Assembly: GCF_030936135.1 (NCBI RefSeq)
Contig: NC_082612.1
Span: forward strand, 13,499,001-13,563,000
Reading direction: 5' to 3'
DNA: 64,000 bases
Origin: Gavia stellata
Taxonomy: Eukaryota; Chordata; Aves; Gaviiformes; Gaviidae
Below are positions 39,301-50,933 of the stretch, piece by piece; the stretch's first letter is position 1; each line of letters begins with the position of its first letter. Made by a program: the position numbers and the translations under genes. Below the pieces are notes generated by a model. The model worked only from the letters and a program-made list of their open reading frames with translations, did no database searches and was not told the DNA's origin.

Positions 39301-41294
39301 ACTCGTTCCCTTTTAAGCGCCCGTGGATATTTGATGCTTAGCTACAAGGGTCGCGTAATGGAGGCAATGCATCTTCAGTGAAGAAAAATGACAGTCAGAA
39401 TAAGAAGACTAAACCAATTCATCACTTAATGCAAAGCGTTATTGTGCTGCAACCAGAGCATCGCACCGGGATTGATTACAAACAAGATGACACCTCCCTA
39501 TGGACTGTCTGCTATATTATTATAAATAAATACCCATTCATTTTGGAGTCTGTATTACTGCAGAGGATAGATTATACCTCAGGTACACAGTAAATATCCC
39601 ATTGAGTACAATGTCCCTTCCTCAACAACAAATGAGTTTTGTCTCACATAATACAGTTTCGTAAACAAGATAAGGGAACAGAGAAACACCAAGAGACGGA
39701 GAGATCTGCAAAAAGCTCAACTGATATTAAGGAGCTATTTCCATGAAGGACATGCTAAAAATTCAGTGACTCGCTGATAGAGGGGAGTCGAGAGGGGGAG
39801 GCAGCCACAGAAGGCTCGTCCTTGCTCCTGGAAGGGAGCAAGCCCTAAAAAGCTTCCCAAGTCCTCCAGACATCACTGAGACAAAAGCAAACCCTTCTGG
39901 TTTCAAACATCTAGCAGTTCGTGCTAACCAGCTCTAATTAGGCATGCCACAGCATTCAGAAAAATAAAATAAGGGCAGTTTAAAAGGCTGCATACGGAAA
40001 AGTGAACAGCCTGGGAGAAAGCTGGCTTGTCTTTACCTCCTTCCCCCCTCTGCCTGCTGAGCCATCATCTCTGGGTGCCGCCGGAGCACTCCCTGCCCAG
40101 CACAGCCCAGGCACCTCCCGCTCTGTCCAGCCACTGCCCAGGCGAGACACAGATGCTCAAATATTGAGCCACAGCTTGGCAAGCACAGGAAGAGCTGGTT
40201 AAAGGAAGACTGTGCCAAATATGCATTATTTATTGACCATTTCTCTTATTTACCCTAGGGATTTTAAGCACTCTGCACCCAGGGGACAGTATTTTAAGCC
40301 AACAGCAAAAGCACTGCCATCAGCTCCGCTCTCAGTGCCTGCGCTTGGGTCAGAGCAAGGCTACTCCTGCAGCCCTGCGGCTTCAGCAGTTCTCTGCTCA
40401 CGTACTTTGGCTGCAAGAAGAAATACCTTCTTTCCTCCTCCGTGCTACTCGGTCAGCCTCCAGTGGTTTGCAAGGACTGAGGGTTATTTGTGCAATGTTC
40501 TGCCAGCCTCATGCGGATCATGACAGCCCCTGAAAGTCCAGTGATGAGGGGGAAAAAAAATAATAGCGGCTTTTATCAGTGTTCCACACATCAGGGAAGG
40601 GGTGCCACCCATGCTGGGCCACCCTTACACACAGATGTAGGCTGGGGGGAAATGTCACCTCCACAATTCACAAGGTGATCGGCAAGACTGGAAGTGTTGC
40701 ATGAAAGTACAGCGATTGCACCCCTTCACCTTCCAGGCAACCCAGTGCCAGGGAGTCTGGTGGGCAAGGGGGAGACTCCTTGGAAAAACTTAAAGCTTCT
40801 CACTTCACAGGCATTCATTCTGCCTTCGAGTGACTGCGGAGCTCGATATTTGCTCACATTTTGGCTACCAAAGCCCAGCTGAGCCTGTGGGTGGGCTTTA
40901 AGACTACAAAGGAGTGGATGAAAAGCCAGGCAGGAGTGCTGGAGCAGGAGCACGGTGCTGGCGGGGTCTCTCGCCCCGGCTCAGCAGAGAGAGCAGCAGG
41001 CAGCCTCGCGTGGCAGGGCATGCCGGTGCTCACGGACTGACGCCGTTTGTCCCTCTGCACCTCTCCATCCTCTTATTCCGACAGCCGGTCGCATGACACC
41101 TACCAGCTCCTTCCAAAAGGCCTCAAGATGTTGGCACCAGAGGTGGAGGAATATTGCCATTAGAAAGTTGCAATAAATAAATAAAATATACATGCCACAA
41201 ATGGTCAAGCTGTGGGGTTGGGGTTTTCCCCTCATTTTCCTATTCATTGACTGGATTGCCAGTCAGATCTACAGAAGCCAGCTGCAAAAAGATC

Positions 41295-41345
41295 CTGTGA
41301 AATGTCCCATTTCACAGATAAGGAGGCTGAAAAAACAGCCAACAG
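41295..41345 (+). repeat. Possible ancient repeat tail fragment
   Basis: TGTCCCATTTCACAGATAAG followed by GAGGCTGAAAAAACAGCC resembles ccccattttacagatgaggaaactgaggcacag. It is short, so chance is not excluded. Confidence 0.35.
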
Positions 41346-43437
41346 ATTGGAGCCTCATGGAACTGAAGAAGTTGCGTAAAAGCAAGGAAATCATCCAGAT
41401 TTGCAGCTGCTGAAGCCTGTGCCTTGCTGTTGTTCCCCGGGGAGGCCTCACACATGCGGGAGAACAGCTTTGAAAAGCAACAGTATTGTTTGCTAATGTC
41501 AGTAGCAGAATATAAAGCAGAAACAAAAGCAGTATTTTTCTGCCCCTCTCCGTCCTCTGCTTTTTATATTTTCCTTCGCTTCAGGGGCAGAGAAACACTT
41601 CCCCAGGCAGGCAGAGAAAAAGTGGAGATAATCAGGCAATTTTCCATCTCCAATCAAAATGGCAACTTTCCCTTTGATTATAAATTCCAAATAAAATGAA
41701 TATTGTTCCGTTTCCTTTGAATGTTTTACAAAAAGCAATTGCCATTTTTCAGTTGTGTCTTGCTGGCTTCCTCCCTACACATTATTTTCACTCCAGGCCT
41801 TTCCAGGCATGTTTCATAAAAGCATTAACTGATATTCATCCGACACGGAGCTGCTCTTTCCATTTCTCTTTCGGTTTAACAGAACCCTACGGACCGCGGT
41901 GAGGATGATTTTGAGCCACCACACTGCTTCCTATACCCTCAGTCTCTTTTTTCTGTGCGAGGGAACCCCATTATAGAAAGACGAGGCATAAAACCCTTCA
42001 GTTCCCCTTCATGTGGGGCACGTCCTTCCCACCCGCAGCCGGTATCTGGGGCTATGCTGTGCCCTTACCAAGATTAAAGAGAGAAGAGGCGAGTTCAGAG
42101 CTCGCACGGCTCATTGCACTGCTGCGGAAAGTCCCCCTGCAGCTCTTTTACGCTAATGAAAGCGGAATAGGAAAATCTTGCTAAGTAGCTAATACGAGAA
42201 CAGAGACAAATTGTAGTAAAACACAATACAAGTGCTTTGTGTCCCTACATGCACCTCAGAAATAGCCACAAAGTTTTTATTAGACCAAGGATTTCGCTTG
42301 CATCCTAGTAAATGAAAAATATAACAGGGCCACCGCACTTCATCGCTAGGTCATCGATAGGTCTGCAAGTGTCATACTGAGGGATTCAGTACCTGTCCCC
42401 CGCTCCAAGGGGGAGCAGAGCTTCTGAAGAAATCAGTTCTATCAGACATGCAAGGGGATGTAATTCCAGGACACAAGTCCCATCCAAGGCCTTACTCAAT
42501 GGGTAGGACCACTTGTTCGATTTGCATCCGGGTGGCAGTCTTGACTATTTCCAAATTTCACGGTATTCAAGTGTCAGGAGATCAGAGGGAGCTCGATGAG
42601 ACGTGCTCACCCCCTTCCTACACATATTAGCCAAGTTACAAGAACATAGCAAGCAGCACACCACAAACGCTCTCTGCTCTGCACACAGGGCTGATGTACG
42701 GCACAGCGGGGAGGTGGCAGAAACAGTCCCCAGCCAGGCAAGGAGAGACATGACGCCCAGGTGAGACCCGGGAAGAGGGTCTGAGTAGCCCACTTGCCTC
42801 TTTTTCATGAGCATCTCTCCCTGTTGCGGGTCGCCCTGCATCCCGGGAGGTCACCGCTGCAGCACCCTCGCCCGCCGGGCAAGTTAAGTCACCCTCACAG
42901 ACTGAGGACACCTGGGTTTTTATCTTACCTTTGCATGAAGATATCAGTGCATGTCATTCCTTAGGGGGGAAAATAAAGGCCACACAGTAAAATAAAGGCG
43001 GATCTCGCACAGCAGTGTGTTTATATGCTCCACTGCCTGCCAAACCAAAAAGCAGCAATATTCCCCGTGTAGCAAAGCCCAGCTCTCAACGCTCTCTTCC
43101 AAGTTAAAATTTTTAAGGAAGCAAATTCTGTAATTTTGAGGACATCCGTGATGCTAAACCCACACCAGAATGTAAATAAAAAGTAGCAAAAGCCAGATTT
43201 GCCTTGTTATCAGCTCTGCCTAAAGCACTGTTTATTAGTGCCACAGTTAGCTGGCTCAAGCATCCTTAGAATTGACTAAAAACCTGGAGGAAAAGGAGGA
43301 GGAAGAACGGCATTATGCCACGCAAGAATGTTTATTCTTTCCAGCTAAGACAACAGAAACAGGGAGACTAACGTAGCCAGCAAAAACTGCCCATCACATG
43401 CACTCTGATTTCTTTGTAGTCTATTCATCCTGTCAGC

Positions 43438-43457
43438 TTAATTAAAGGGTTAATTAA
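43438..43457. promoter_or_regulatory. Paired TTAATTAA homeodomain-type sites
   Basis: Two TTAATTAA palindromes at 43438-43445 and 43450-43457 are separated by AGGG. Each contains the TAATTA core bound by many homeodomain proteins. No gene is adjacent, so any role would be as a distal element. Confidence 0.35.
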
Positions 43458-43905
43458 AACTCTCCACAACCCAGAAAGAAACATTTTTTTAAAAAAGAAG
43501 CTTCAGAAACTAGATGGAAATTGTTCTTTCATTGCAGTCAGTGGACTTTTTCTTATTTACTGTTATTTTTGGTCTGTGCCCTGAGAGAAAGAAGATTAAA
43601 GCACACTCAATCCTACCACCTGCACTTTGCAAAGGCGAGGACAGATGAAGGTGAGATGGCCACCAGCCTCCCACACCTTGCCTGGAAAGGGCTCTCAGGG
43701 ACTTCATTTTCCCAAGCAGCACTGAATGTCTCTTGCAAATTGTAGGGAGATAAAGAAGAGGAAGACCTTCTTATTTTGGACGTAATTGAAAATATGTTTT
43801 TCAGTCACTCACATACCCTCTGCAAATAGCTTTTTCTATTTTTTTTTTTTTCTCCCCTAATTTAATCATCCATTCTGCCGGCTTCTGAAATTCTCTGTAT
43901 AGACA

Positions 43906-43919
43906 GTGACATCTAGTGA
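43906..43919 (-). promoter_or_regulatory. CTCF-like motif (weaker)
   Basis: On the minus strand TCACTAGATGTCAC fits 12 of 14 core positions. One mismatch is in the normally strong GG pair, which lowers the chance of binding. Confidence 0.2.
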
Positions 43920-46900
43920 AGGAAAACTGAACTTGTGCAGACACGGCTGCACCTGCAAGAGCCAAGATAGGGATTTGGAAGTGCTGGAGCAGTGATTGCC
44001 AAGGGTCACTTGCAAACAAGGCTGAATTACAACCCAGCAAAAACTCATTTATTCACCTAGCAACAAAAATGGAGTGCTTGCAAGGCACTGCATTTCACTT
44101 GCCCGGGAAAAAAATAAAGATTGAAAGCAAGGCTGAGTTCACAGGCCATTTCTGATTGCCAGACGGACTGCCAAGCGCCGGCTGAAGCCCACCAATGCGT
44201 GGCAGGAGGCGATGGTAGATCCCGTCCTTATAATTATACCTGCGACAGGTACATCTGCAGCTGCTGCGGTGCCAAAACGCTTGGTGACAACCCCAGCCCC
44301 GGCACGCCGGACAGCGTAATGAAACCTCTGTCCCCTTGATTGCAATTATTGGAGCTAATTTCGTGGGGGAAGAAGCCTGGGATAACTTGATCAGCTGTTG
44401 TGGAGCAAAGAGAACCTGAATGTTTCTCACTGCTGCTATTAAAAAGCCACGTCCCTCTCCACCCCGCAGCCACGTGAGTCTTCCCGAGCACCCGCCCTGA
44501 ACCCTGGCGTGCAAACAGCTCTTAATGAGCCCCACGTCTTTTCTCGCGTTGGAAGAAGCATTTCTCTGACAGCAGAGGCGTATACCCTTGGGACTAAGCA
44601 GAGTGGTTCGACTGTGAGCTAGGTAACAGGCAACGGTGCTCAGAGGGACTCGGAGAGGGAGTTCAAGCGCTCAGCATTGCAATTAGCCTGAATATTGAGA
44701 ACAGCTCTGCCCTACCTCCTCCACGAAGGTTTCCCCCCTGAGCCTGACAAGTTAGTGATGGAAACAAGAAACAGATCCCATCTCTGCTGTAGGTCCCCTT
44801 CACACAGCAGTAAAGGTCCAGGAGAGGAGAGAGCGGGCTCCCAAAGTCGGAGGGAGGGCTAGGGTGCAGACAGCATGCCGACTGCTCGCCTGGGAGCCCA
44901 TTGCCTTCAAACCATGGCCAAGGTGGTGGACACCAGAAGAAAAAAAAAAAAAGTTGGCAAATGCACCTGCAGCAGCTGCCCGGTGTGTCACCAACGTGGG
45001 GAGGTGCTCGTACACATCCTGGAAACTCTTAGTGTTTGGGGGAATGAAAGGGGATAAGTTTGCAGCCATGGAAGAAAGACACAGGAACGGGGGGGTTACT
45101 ACAAGGAGAGAAACTCTAAAAAGAAGAGGGAGGTGAGTCAAAAGAGAAAGAAACAAGCTAAGGGACAGGAATGGCAGCACTTCTGAGCGCAGGCACAGCT
45201 GCTTTTGTGGCAGGGCAAAATAAAGCAGAAGATACTACAGCGATGACGGGGGGAATCAATAAAATGTACCTCGCTACCTCTGATGTCTGTGCAAACAGCC
45301 CGGTGAGCAGCGCTGGGGGTCACAGGTGCCGGGAGGTGCTGCTGGCACATCTCTCTCCGACTCAAGGAGAAGCCCATCCGCTCTCGGGGTGAGCCCGGGA
45401 TCCCCGCGCTAGATGAAGGCAGCCCCAGGCACGCTCGGGAGGAGCTGACCTGCAGGCAGCACTGCACTTGTCTCAAAGCAACCTGACAGCTGGACAGCAG
45501 TTGGAAAATGCGTAAGATAGAAATTGCAGCAAATGCTACTTGAAAAACAAATAGCCCTGGGGCCCCAGCACCCCTCACCCGGTCACCCAGACCCCTGGGG
45601 TCACAGCACCCCTGCACCCGCAGCTAAGGCAACGTCCCCTCTCCCTGCAAGCAGCCTCAGCAGGGCATTGCCCCATCATCAGAGCAGAGACATGCAGCAC
45701 ACGGCACTGATGCTGCAGACACTGAATAAGTGATATTGCAAATAAAAAGCACCATCACCCAAAATCATAATCTCATATTTGATTATTATAAATGCATAGC
45801 ATCTATTTTAATTTTTTTTTAACTAAAAATAAGCTGCTGAGGAGGTCACCATCTATCTTGGTGGAAGGCACTGAAGGACTTGGACACAATTTGCTGGAAA
45901 AGACACAGTGCTTATTACCCAAGGTGTTTTGGAAAAGCCCCTCCTGTGCCATACGCCTACACGTGCAGCTGTGGAATCGGCCCGGCAGTGCTGAGCTCCC
46001 TGAGCCAGCTCACCCCCCAACACGACGCAGGACTCACGCTCACATGCTGAAAGCTACAAAAACCGCATACAAAACTCATCCCATGACCTGAAGCCGTCAG
46101 ACACACGAGCTTGTGGGTTTTCCCTTTAAAACAGCCTCGGGCTGTTTATTTTTCAGTCAAACCCCACTGTTTTCCAGGCGAGGAAATATGTGCAGAGCCT
46201 GCCTGAGTTTTCGCAGGCAGGGCCAGCTCTGCCCTTTGCCTAACACCTCACCTGGAGATGCAGCGGCATTTCATTTATCCCGCTTGTCTCAGAAACTAGA
46301 AACGGAGCTGGCCTTCGTGTTCACACTCAGCCATTTAAATTAAGATGACAGCATAGGTGGTAAGGTTTCCTTTGAGAGGAGAGAGGCCATTGCAACTTGG
46401 ACTAGTACAACCATGCTGTTTCATGAGCACAATCACATGGTAATTTGCTACGTTTACCAGAAAAGTCAGTATTGCAATTGCAGAAGGTTTGGGGACAACG
46501 TGAAGTCGGCTCTGCCTACCACCAGCAGCTGGACAGGGTTTCGGTCAGTGGTGGCGAGTGGGTTTTTCTTCCTGCATATATCTGCCCTGTACTGTACGAA
46601 GAGTAAGTGCTGCCAGGAGTGCTAAATCCTGACCTCAGGCCAGGATGCTGCCCTTTGACAGTGCCCTAAAACTCCCGAGCTGGAATAAAAATCAGACCTT
46701 TACTTCACTAGACTTTGGATCTTGAATGGCACCGCAGGAAGGATGCTCAGTTTGGTCACAGAGAGTGGAACAGCCTGCCTTTCCCCTCCAGGATACGTGT
46801 TCAAGCTTCGCTGGAGTCACTAATGATCAACCACCCCAGCTTTGCTGCGCTCGCAAGCACGTTTTTCGGTCCGCAGGTTCGCTCTGTGCCGCCCCGCTGC

Positions 46901-48229
46901 AGGACCAGCTCACCGGGCTGCCTCTACGTCACCCTCCAGTCCCCCCCACCGTGAGCTTCAGTGCCCAGGGCCTGTTGTCCACCTCAAGGGGAATTTGCTG
47001 CTGTCCTGGACCCAGCTCAGTGGAGGGGAAACGGATTTAGCCTTGAACAAGGTCCTATTTTCTCGCGGTGAAAGGGTGAAGGGGTTCTCACAGGGCAGCC
47101 TCTGCTCCCACGTGAAGGGCAAGTTGTTCAAAACTGCTCCTCATCTGTCCAACATACAGAAATCCTGAAATCACCCCAAAATTCTCAGGTTTGGTTGTCT
47201 GGTTTTTTTAAATACCACATTCTCGCATCTATTGCATGACTCTTCCCCTGCCCTCGCCTTGTCAGCCGCCGAGTGCATCACTACTTCGTATCAAGAAGCT
47301 GAGGCTGAAATGTCCCATAAACACACACCTTCGGCAGCAGCTCAGGAGGGTCACAGGTAACTCACCAACACTTCCACCAAGTAGTCAAGAGATAATAAAA
47401 CCAGTATCATTTCAGACTATTTGCTGCCTCAGAGCACCTCTCTGGCTTCAGCACTCCGCGCCTCACCCCCGGGAGCAGGAGATGGAGGTGGCATCAGCTC
47501 TGAAAGGCGGGTCTGAGCTGCGGTGACACACCAGACTCAGGGTGGCACAGCACCGAAACAAGCAGGCTGAAGAGAAGTCGGGGGAGACTGACGTACGGCA
47601 GTGGAGGATTCAGTATTTCCCCTGAAGCCAGCCGTGCCAGGCAGAGCGATGCTTTCACGCTGCAGGGATCAGCGTCCGACCATGCCTTTCTCTGTAAATT
47701 CTCTCCTGGACTTAGAGCTACTGAAAGTCTATTACTGAGAGCCCACATCAATCCCCTAATATCCCTGGGATACAGAGGTAAAATTAGAATTTCTTCCGAA
47801 GAAAGAAACTAGAACGTAATGAATTCAGAAAGCCCAGCTGCTCTCTGAGGAAAACAACAGCAGTTTCACCCAAATGCCAGCGTGTACCTGCGGAGGGAAG
47901 AGTACCTTTCTACGTCTCTTAAAGCTGCGCTGGAAGGACAAAATCTATTCATAATTAAATCTATGTTTGATGCATTACAAGTAGGCAATTCACAGAGGAA
48001 TTTGCTATCAAACATGTAGAACATTTTTGCAGGGTGCAAAATTTATTCTAGGCACAGCCCAGGTAGCATTTGCCATGACTTGTTTGCACTGCCTCGGCAG
48101 AGCAACACCTCTGGCACACAGCTGGCGAGAGGAGACAGCCCAGCCGGCCGCTTGGGAAGCCGCCAGCTACCAGTCCTTGCCTTCATGGCTGGGGATGAGC
48201 AAAACCTCGGCCTCTGCCAGCTCACCTGC

Positions 48230-48740
48230 CCGGCCCAGGGCAGCGGGGCCAGGGGCTGCTCAGCTACGTGCAGCGCAGTGCCCAGGGCGGCTGCAGAAAG
48301 AGCGCGAAGCCCAAAACCCCATCAGATGCCCAAAAGGGAGCTCCAATTTGGCACGTCCAGCAGCGCCATGAGCTTCCCAGCCCGAATTTCAGGCTCCCCC
48401 ACTCCTGCCAAGGCTGGTCAGAGCTGAGCAAAGCCTCCGTGCTGGGGAGACCCGAGGCGCCTGGGGGGGGGCGGAGGGCAAAGCACCCCCAGAGCCCCGC
48501 CGGCTGGGTTACGAAACCATCAGGGGGGCACGCCGGTACGGGGGCACTTGCACAACCAGTGGGGCCGGTGACACAGGGCAGGGCTGGAGGCCAGCCGGGG
48601 CTGGATGCCGGCCGGGTGGTGGGAGCTGCCTGCAGCCCTGCCTCCGGGGCCGCCCAACCACCGCACCGCAGCCGAGCACACCCCCGGGGGGAAAGTCCAG
48701 CCCCGGGCTTGGCTGCGGGCTCCACGGCTACAGCCCCCCT
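48230..48740. other. GC-rich patch with CpG clusters
   Basis: This is a GC-rich block with G runs and scattered CpG, flanked by AT-rich sequence. It carries a 240-codon open frame on the + strand (48268-48990) and a 153-codon frame on the minus strand. Both are low in sequence complexity and show no domain. The + frame also continues into ordinary AT-rich DNA, which argues against coding. A small orphan CpG island or GC-biased patch is the best reading. Confidence 0.35.
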
Positions 48741-49812
48741 TCAATTACAAATTTACTGGCTGGAAATTGATGACTGGCAAGTTTATTTACCAAGATACCA
48801 AGAAACCAGGGTAATAAAGCGTGAAAAACAGAAGTTGCATTTATTTCCTAAGATGAACATTAACATCATTTTACCTGAGGAGTGCGGTGCCCAGCCAAGG
48901 ATCCTCAGCATCTCCACGTCAAAGACAACCATTCTCCAGCAGCACCCATCACTTTGCTTTTCAAGAGGAACCCAGACAGAAGCAATGTAGCTCAGCACAT
49001 AAATATCCCGTGTGTGATTTGCAGAGCAGCTTCCAAAATACAGTTACTTAGCTAGGAAAACTCTGGGACTCTGATTTATAACTGTTCAGATCAAGCAGGG
49101 TATAAGTATTGCACCCCCACCACTGGAAAAACAGCTGAGCCAGCTCAAATGGGACTGGAAACAGGACACTGGATGATCTCAAAGGCTTCGACAGTCAGGT
49201 GTGAGACAGTCGGGTCCCCAGGTGGTCCCTATTACACTTCACCTCTCGGTCTCAAGCCTGCTAACGAGCAACACAACCTGCACAAGCAACACACGTGCTG
49301 AGATACCTGGTGCCACATCGCAGTCGCTAGACAGAGATGCTCACCTTTAAAGCCAGGCAGATATTCTCCACCCCAGGCCACAGTTGCCCAGTGCATAAGG
49401 GCAGGAGCATTGGAAGTTCCTTCACCGCCCCTTACCAATGCCAGGGTCAGGTTCTATAACAAAGTAATTCAAAACCGTACAAAACCAGAGTTAAAGCTCT
49501 CCAGCATGGTCCTTCTCACTCTTCCCCTCTCCTCCCAGCTCAGGCTCATTTTCCCAGCAAGCTGGAATTTCAGCCCCTGCGTGGAGGTTGTTTTCTTGGT
49601 GCAGGAATCAAATATATCATTTTGCAATCTGCTGAAAGGGGAAGGAAGAGTGGATCCCAGCCAGACCTCCCTGAGACAGGGAACACAAGGAAAGGGTAGG
49701 AAGGAAGTCCTCCACACAGCCTGTCCCCAAAAACTGTGCTTCCTCTGACACAATGGAAGACACTAAACTGATCCAAGGTCACACTCCTCCCAAGAGAGAT
49801 CTATCTCCACTT

Positions 49813-49840
49813 TGAAGGGGAAGGAAAGAAGGAAGGAAAA
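49813..49840. repeat. GGAA/GAAA purine tract
   Basis: Short imperfect GGAAA and GGAAG units, purine only. Confidence 0.75.
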
Positions 49841-50919
49841 ATGATGCTCACACCAAGAAGACTCTCCTTATCTTGGCCTAAGACACCCTCACCCCCGAAG
49901 CAGTCACTGGGAAGGAGGCTGCATCTTCCATCCCTTGGAGCACATGGCAGAGAGTAACATTTGCTGACCACCTCGGAACGGGGAGCAAGGACGGCCCCGG
50001 CACCAGCTGCAATGAACGGTGCTACTGGGCAGCCCCAGCCCCACTCCTCCTGCCCCGAAATACCTGTGTGCTGGGAAGTGCATCACCGCTGGGAGCCCCA
50101 CAGGGTCAGCACCTCCACCGATTTGGGCTCTGGAAAAGCATCAATCAACGCTGTGCAAATCCCAGGCTTTTCACGGTGCTCACTTCACCTGCCTCCCATT
50201 TGCCTCCTGCTCTCGGTAGAAGCAGGTGAACCACTCCTGCATCACTAAGGGCTCCAGGACCTGCCAGCGGGTCAGGGGGACGTGGCAGCCCTGCCAGGCC
50301 TTGCAGAGCCTGACCTTTCCAGAGTCCTCTGAAAATCGTGTCACCATCTGAGAGCTGTTCAGAAGCTACCACCCAAACGCTGATGGTCACACCGACATCC
50401 TGAACGGACAATGTGCCCATTTCTGTCTCTCAGAAGACAAAGGGTTGAATGGAAATATTTTCCCCCATGTGCTAAATGGCAATGAATTATCCTCCCCTCC
50501 CTCAGCCGCAGACGAGCATGGCAGCACAAGTGGCTGCAGTGGCTCTAAGGAGAGCTATCCACACACCAATTCCCTTCAACGTCGCTAGCATTGTAAGAGG
50601 AAATTAAAATGGCTTAGCCCCAAGAAGATAGGTAGCAGGTCTTCAGAGCATAAATCATTATTCCAAAACTTATTGTCAGAAAGCAGATTCAGCGAGTTAC
50701 TGAGCAAGTCAAGCCAAAGGCTGGCTGCCACGTGTAGAAGTCTTGGAAATTTTGATTCAACAGGCAGACACCTACTTCTAAAATACACAGTACTCTCTTT
50801 AATCATCTGCACTGCAGTGTACATTCGTATCCGAGATGAAGTGACATGTGTGTTTATTTAACGAGATGTCAGAAGTGTCACTATCATTCCCTCTCTCCCC
50901 CTTAGCTGAGTGGAAGACT

Positions 50920-50933
50920 TTGCCATCTACTGC
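50920..50933 (-). promoter_or_regulatory. CTCF-like motif (weaker)
   Basis: On the minus strand GCAGTAGATGGCAA fits 12 of 14 positions of the CTCF core, with mismatches at the first and last positions only. It lies about 4.9 kb upstream of the NOCT start codon. Confidence 0.3.

Larger units (their letters stand above)
39301..48229. other. Intergenic, no gene recognised
   Basis: Mixed composition without convincing coding sequence. It includes an ancient repeat tail near 41,290-41,345, a double TTAATTAA at 43438-43457, and A- or T-rich runs near 43,840 and 44,940. Several low-CpG, AT-rich stretches (about 41,640-41,740, 44,340-44,410 and 47,930-48,060) look like possible conserved non-coding elements, but conservation cannot be judged from one sequence. 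Confidence 0.6.

Noticed and set aside
48268..48990. 240-codon open frame on the + strand
   Set aside because: Low-complexity GC-driven translation with no domain, overlapped by long frames on the other strand.
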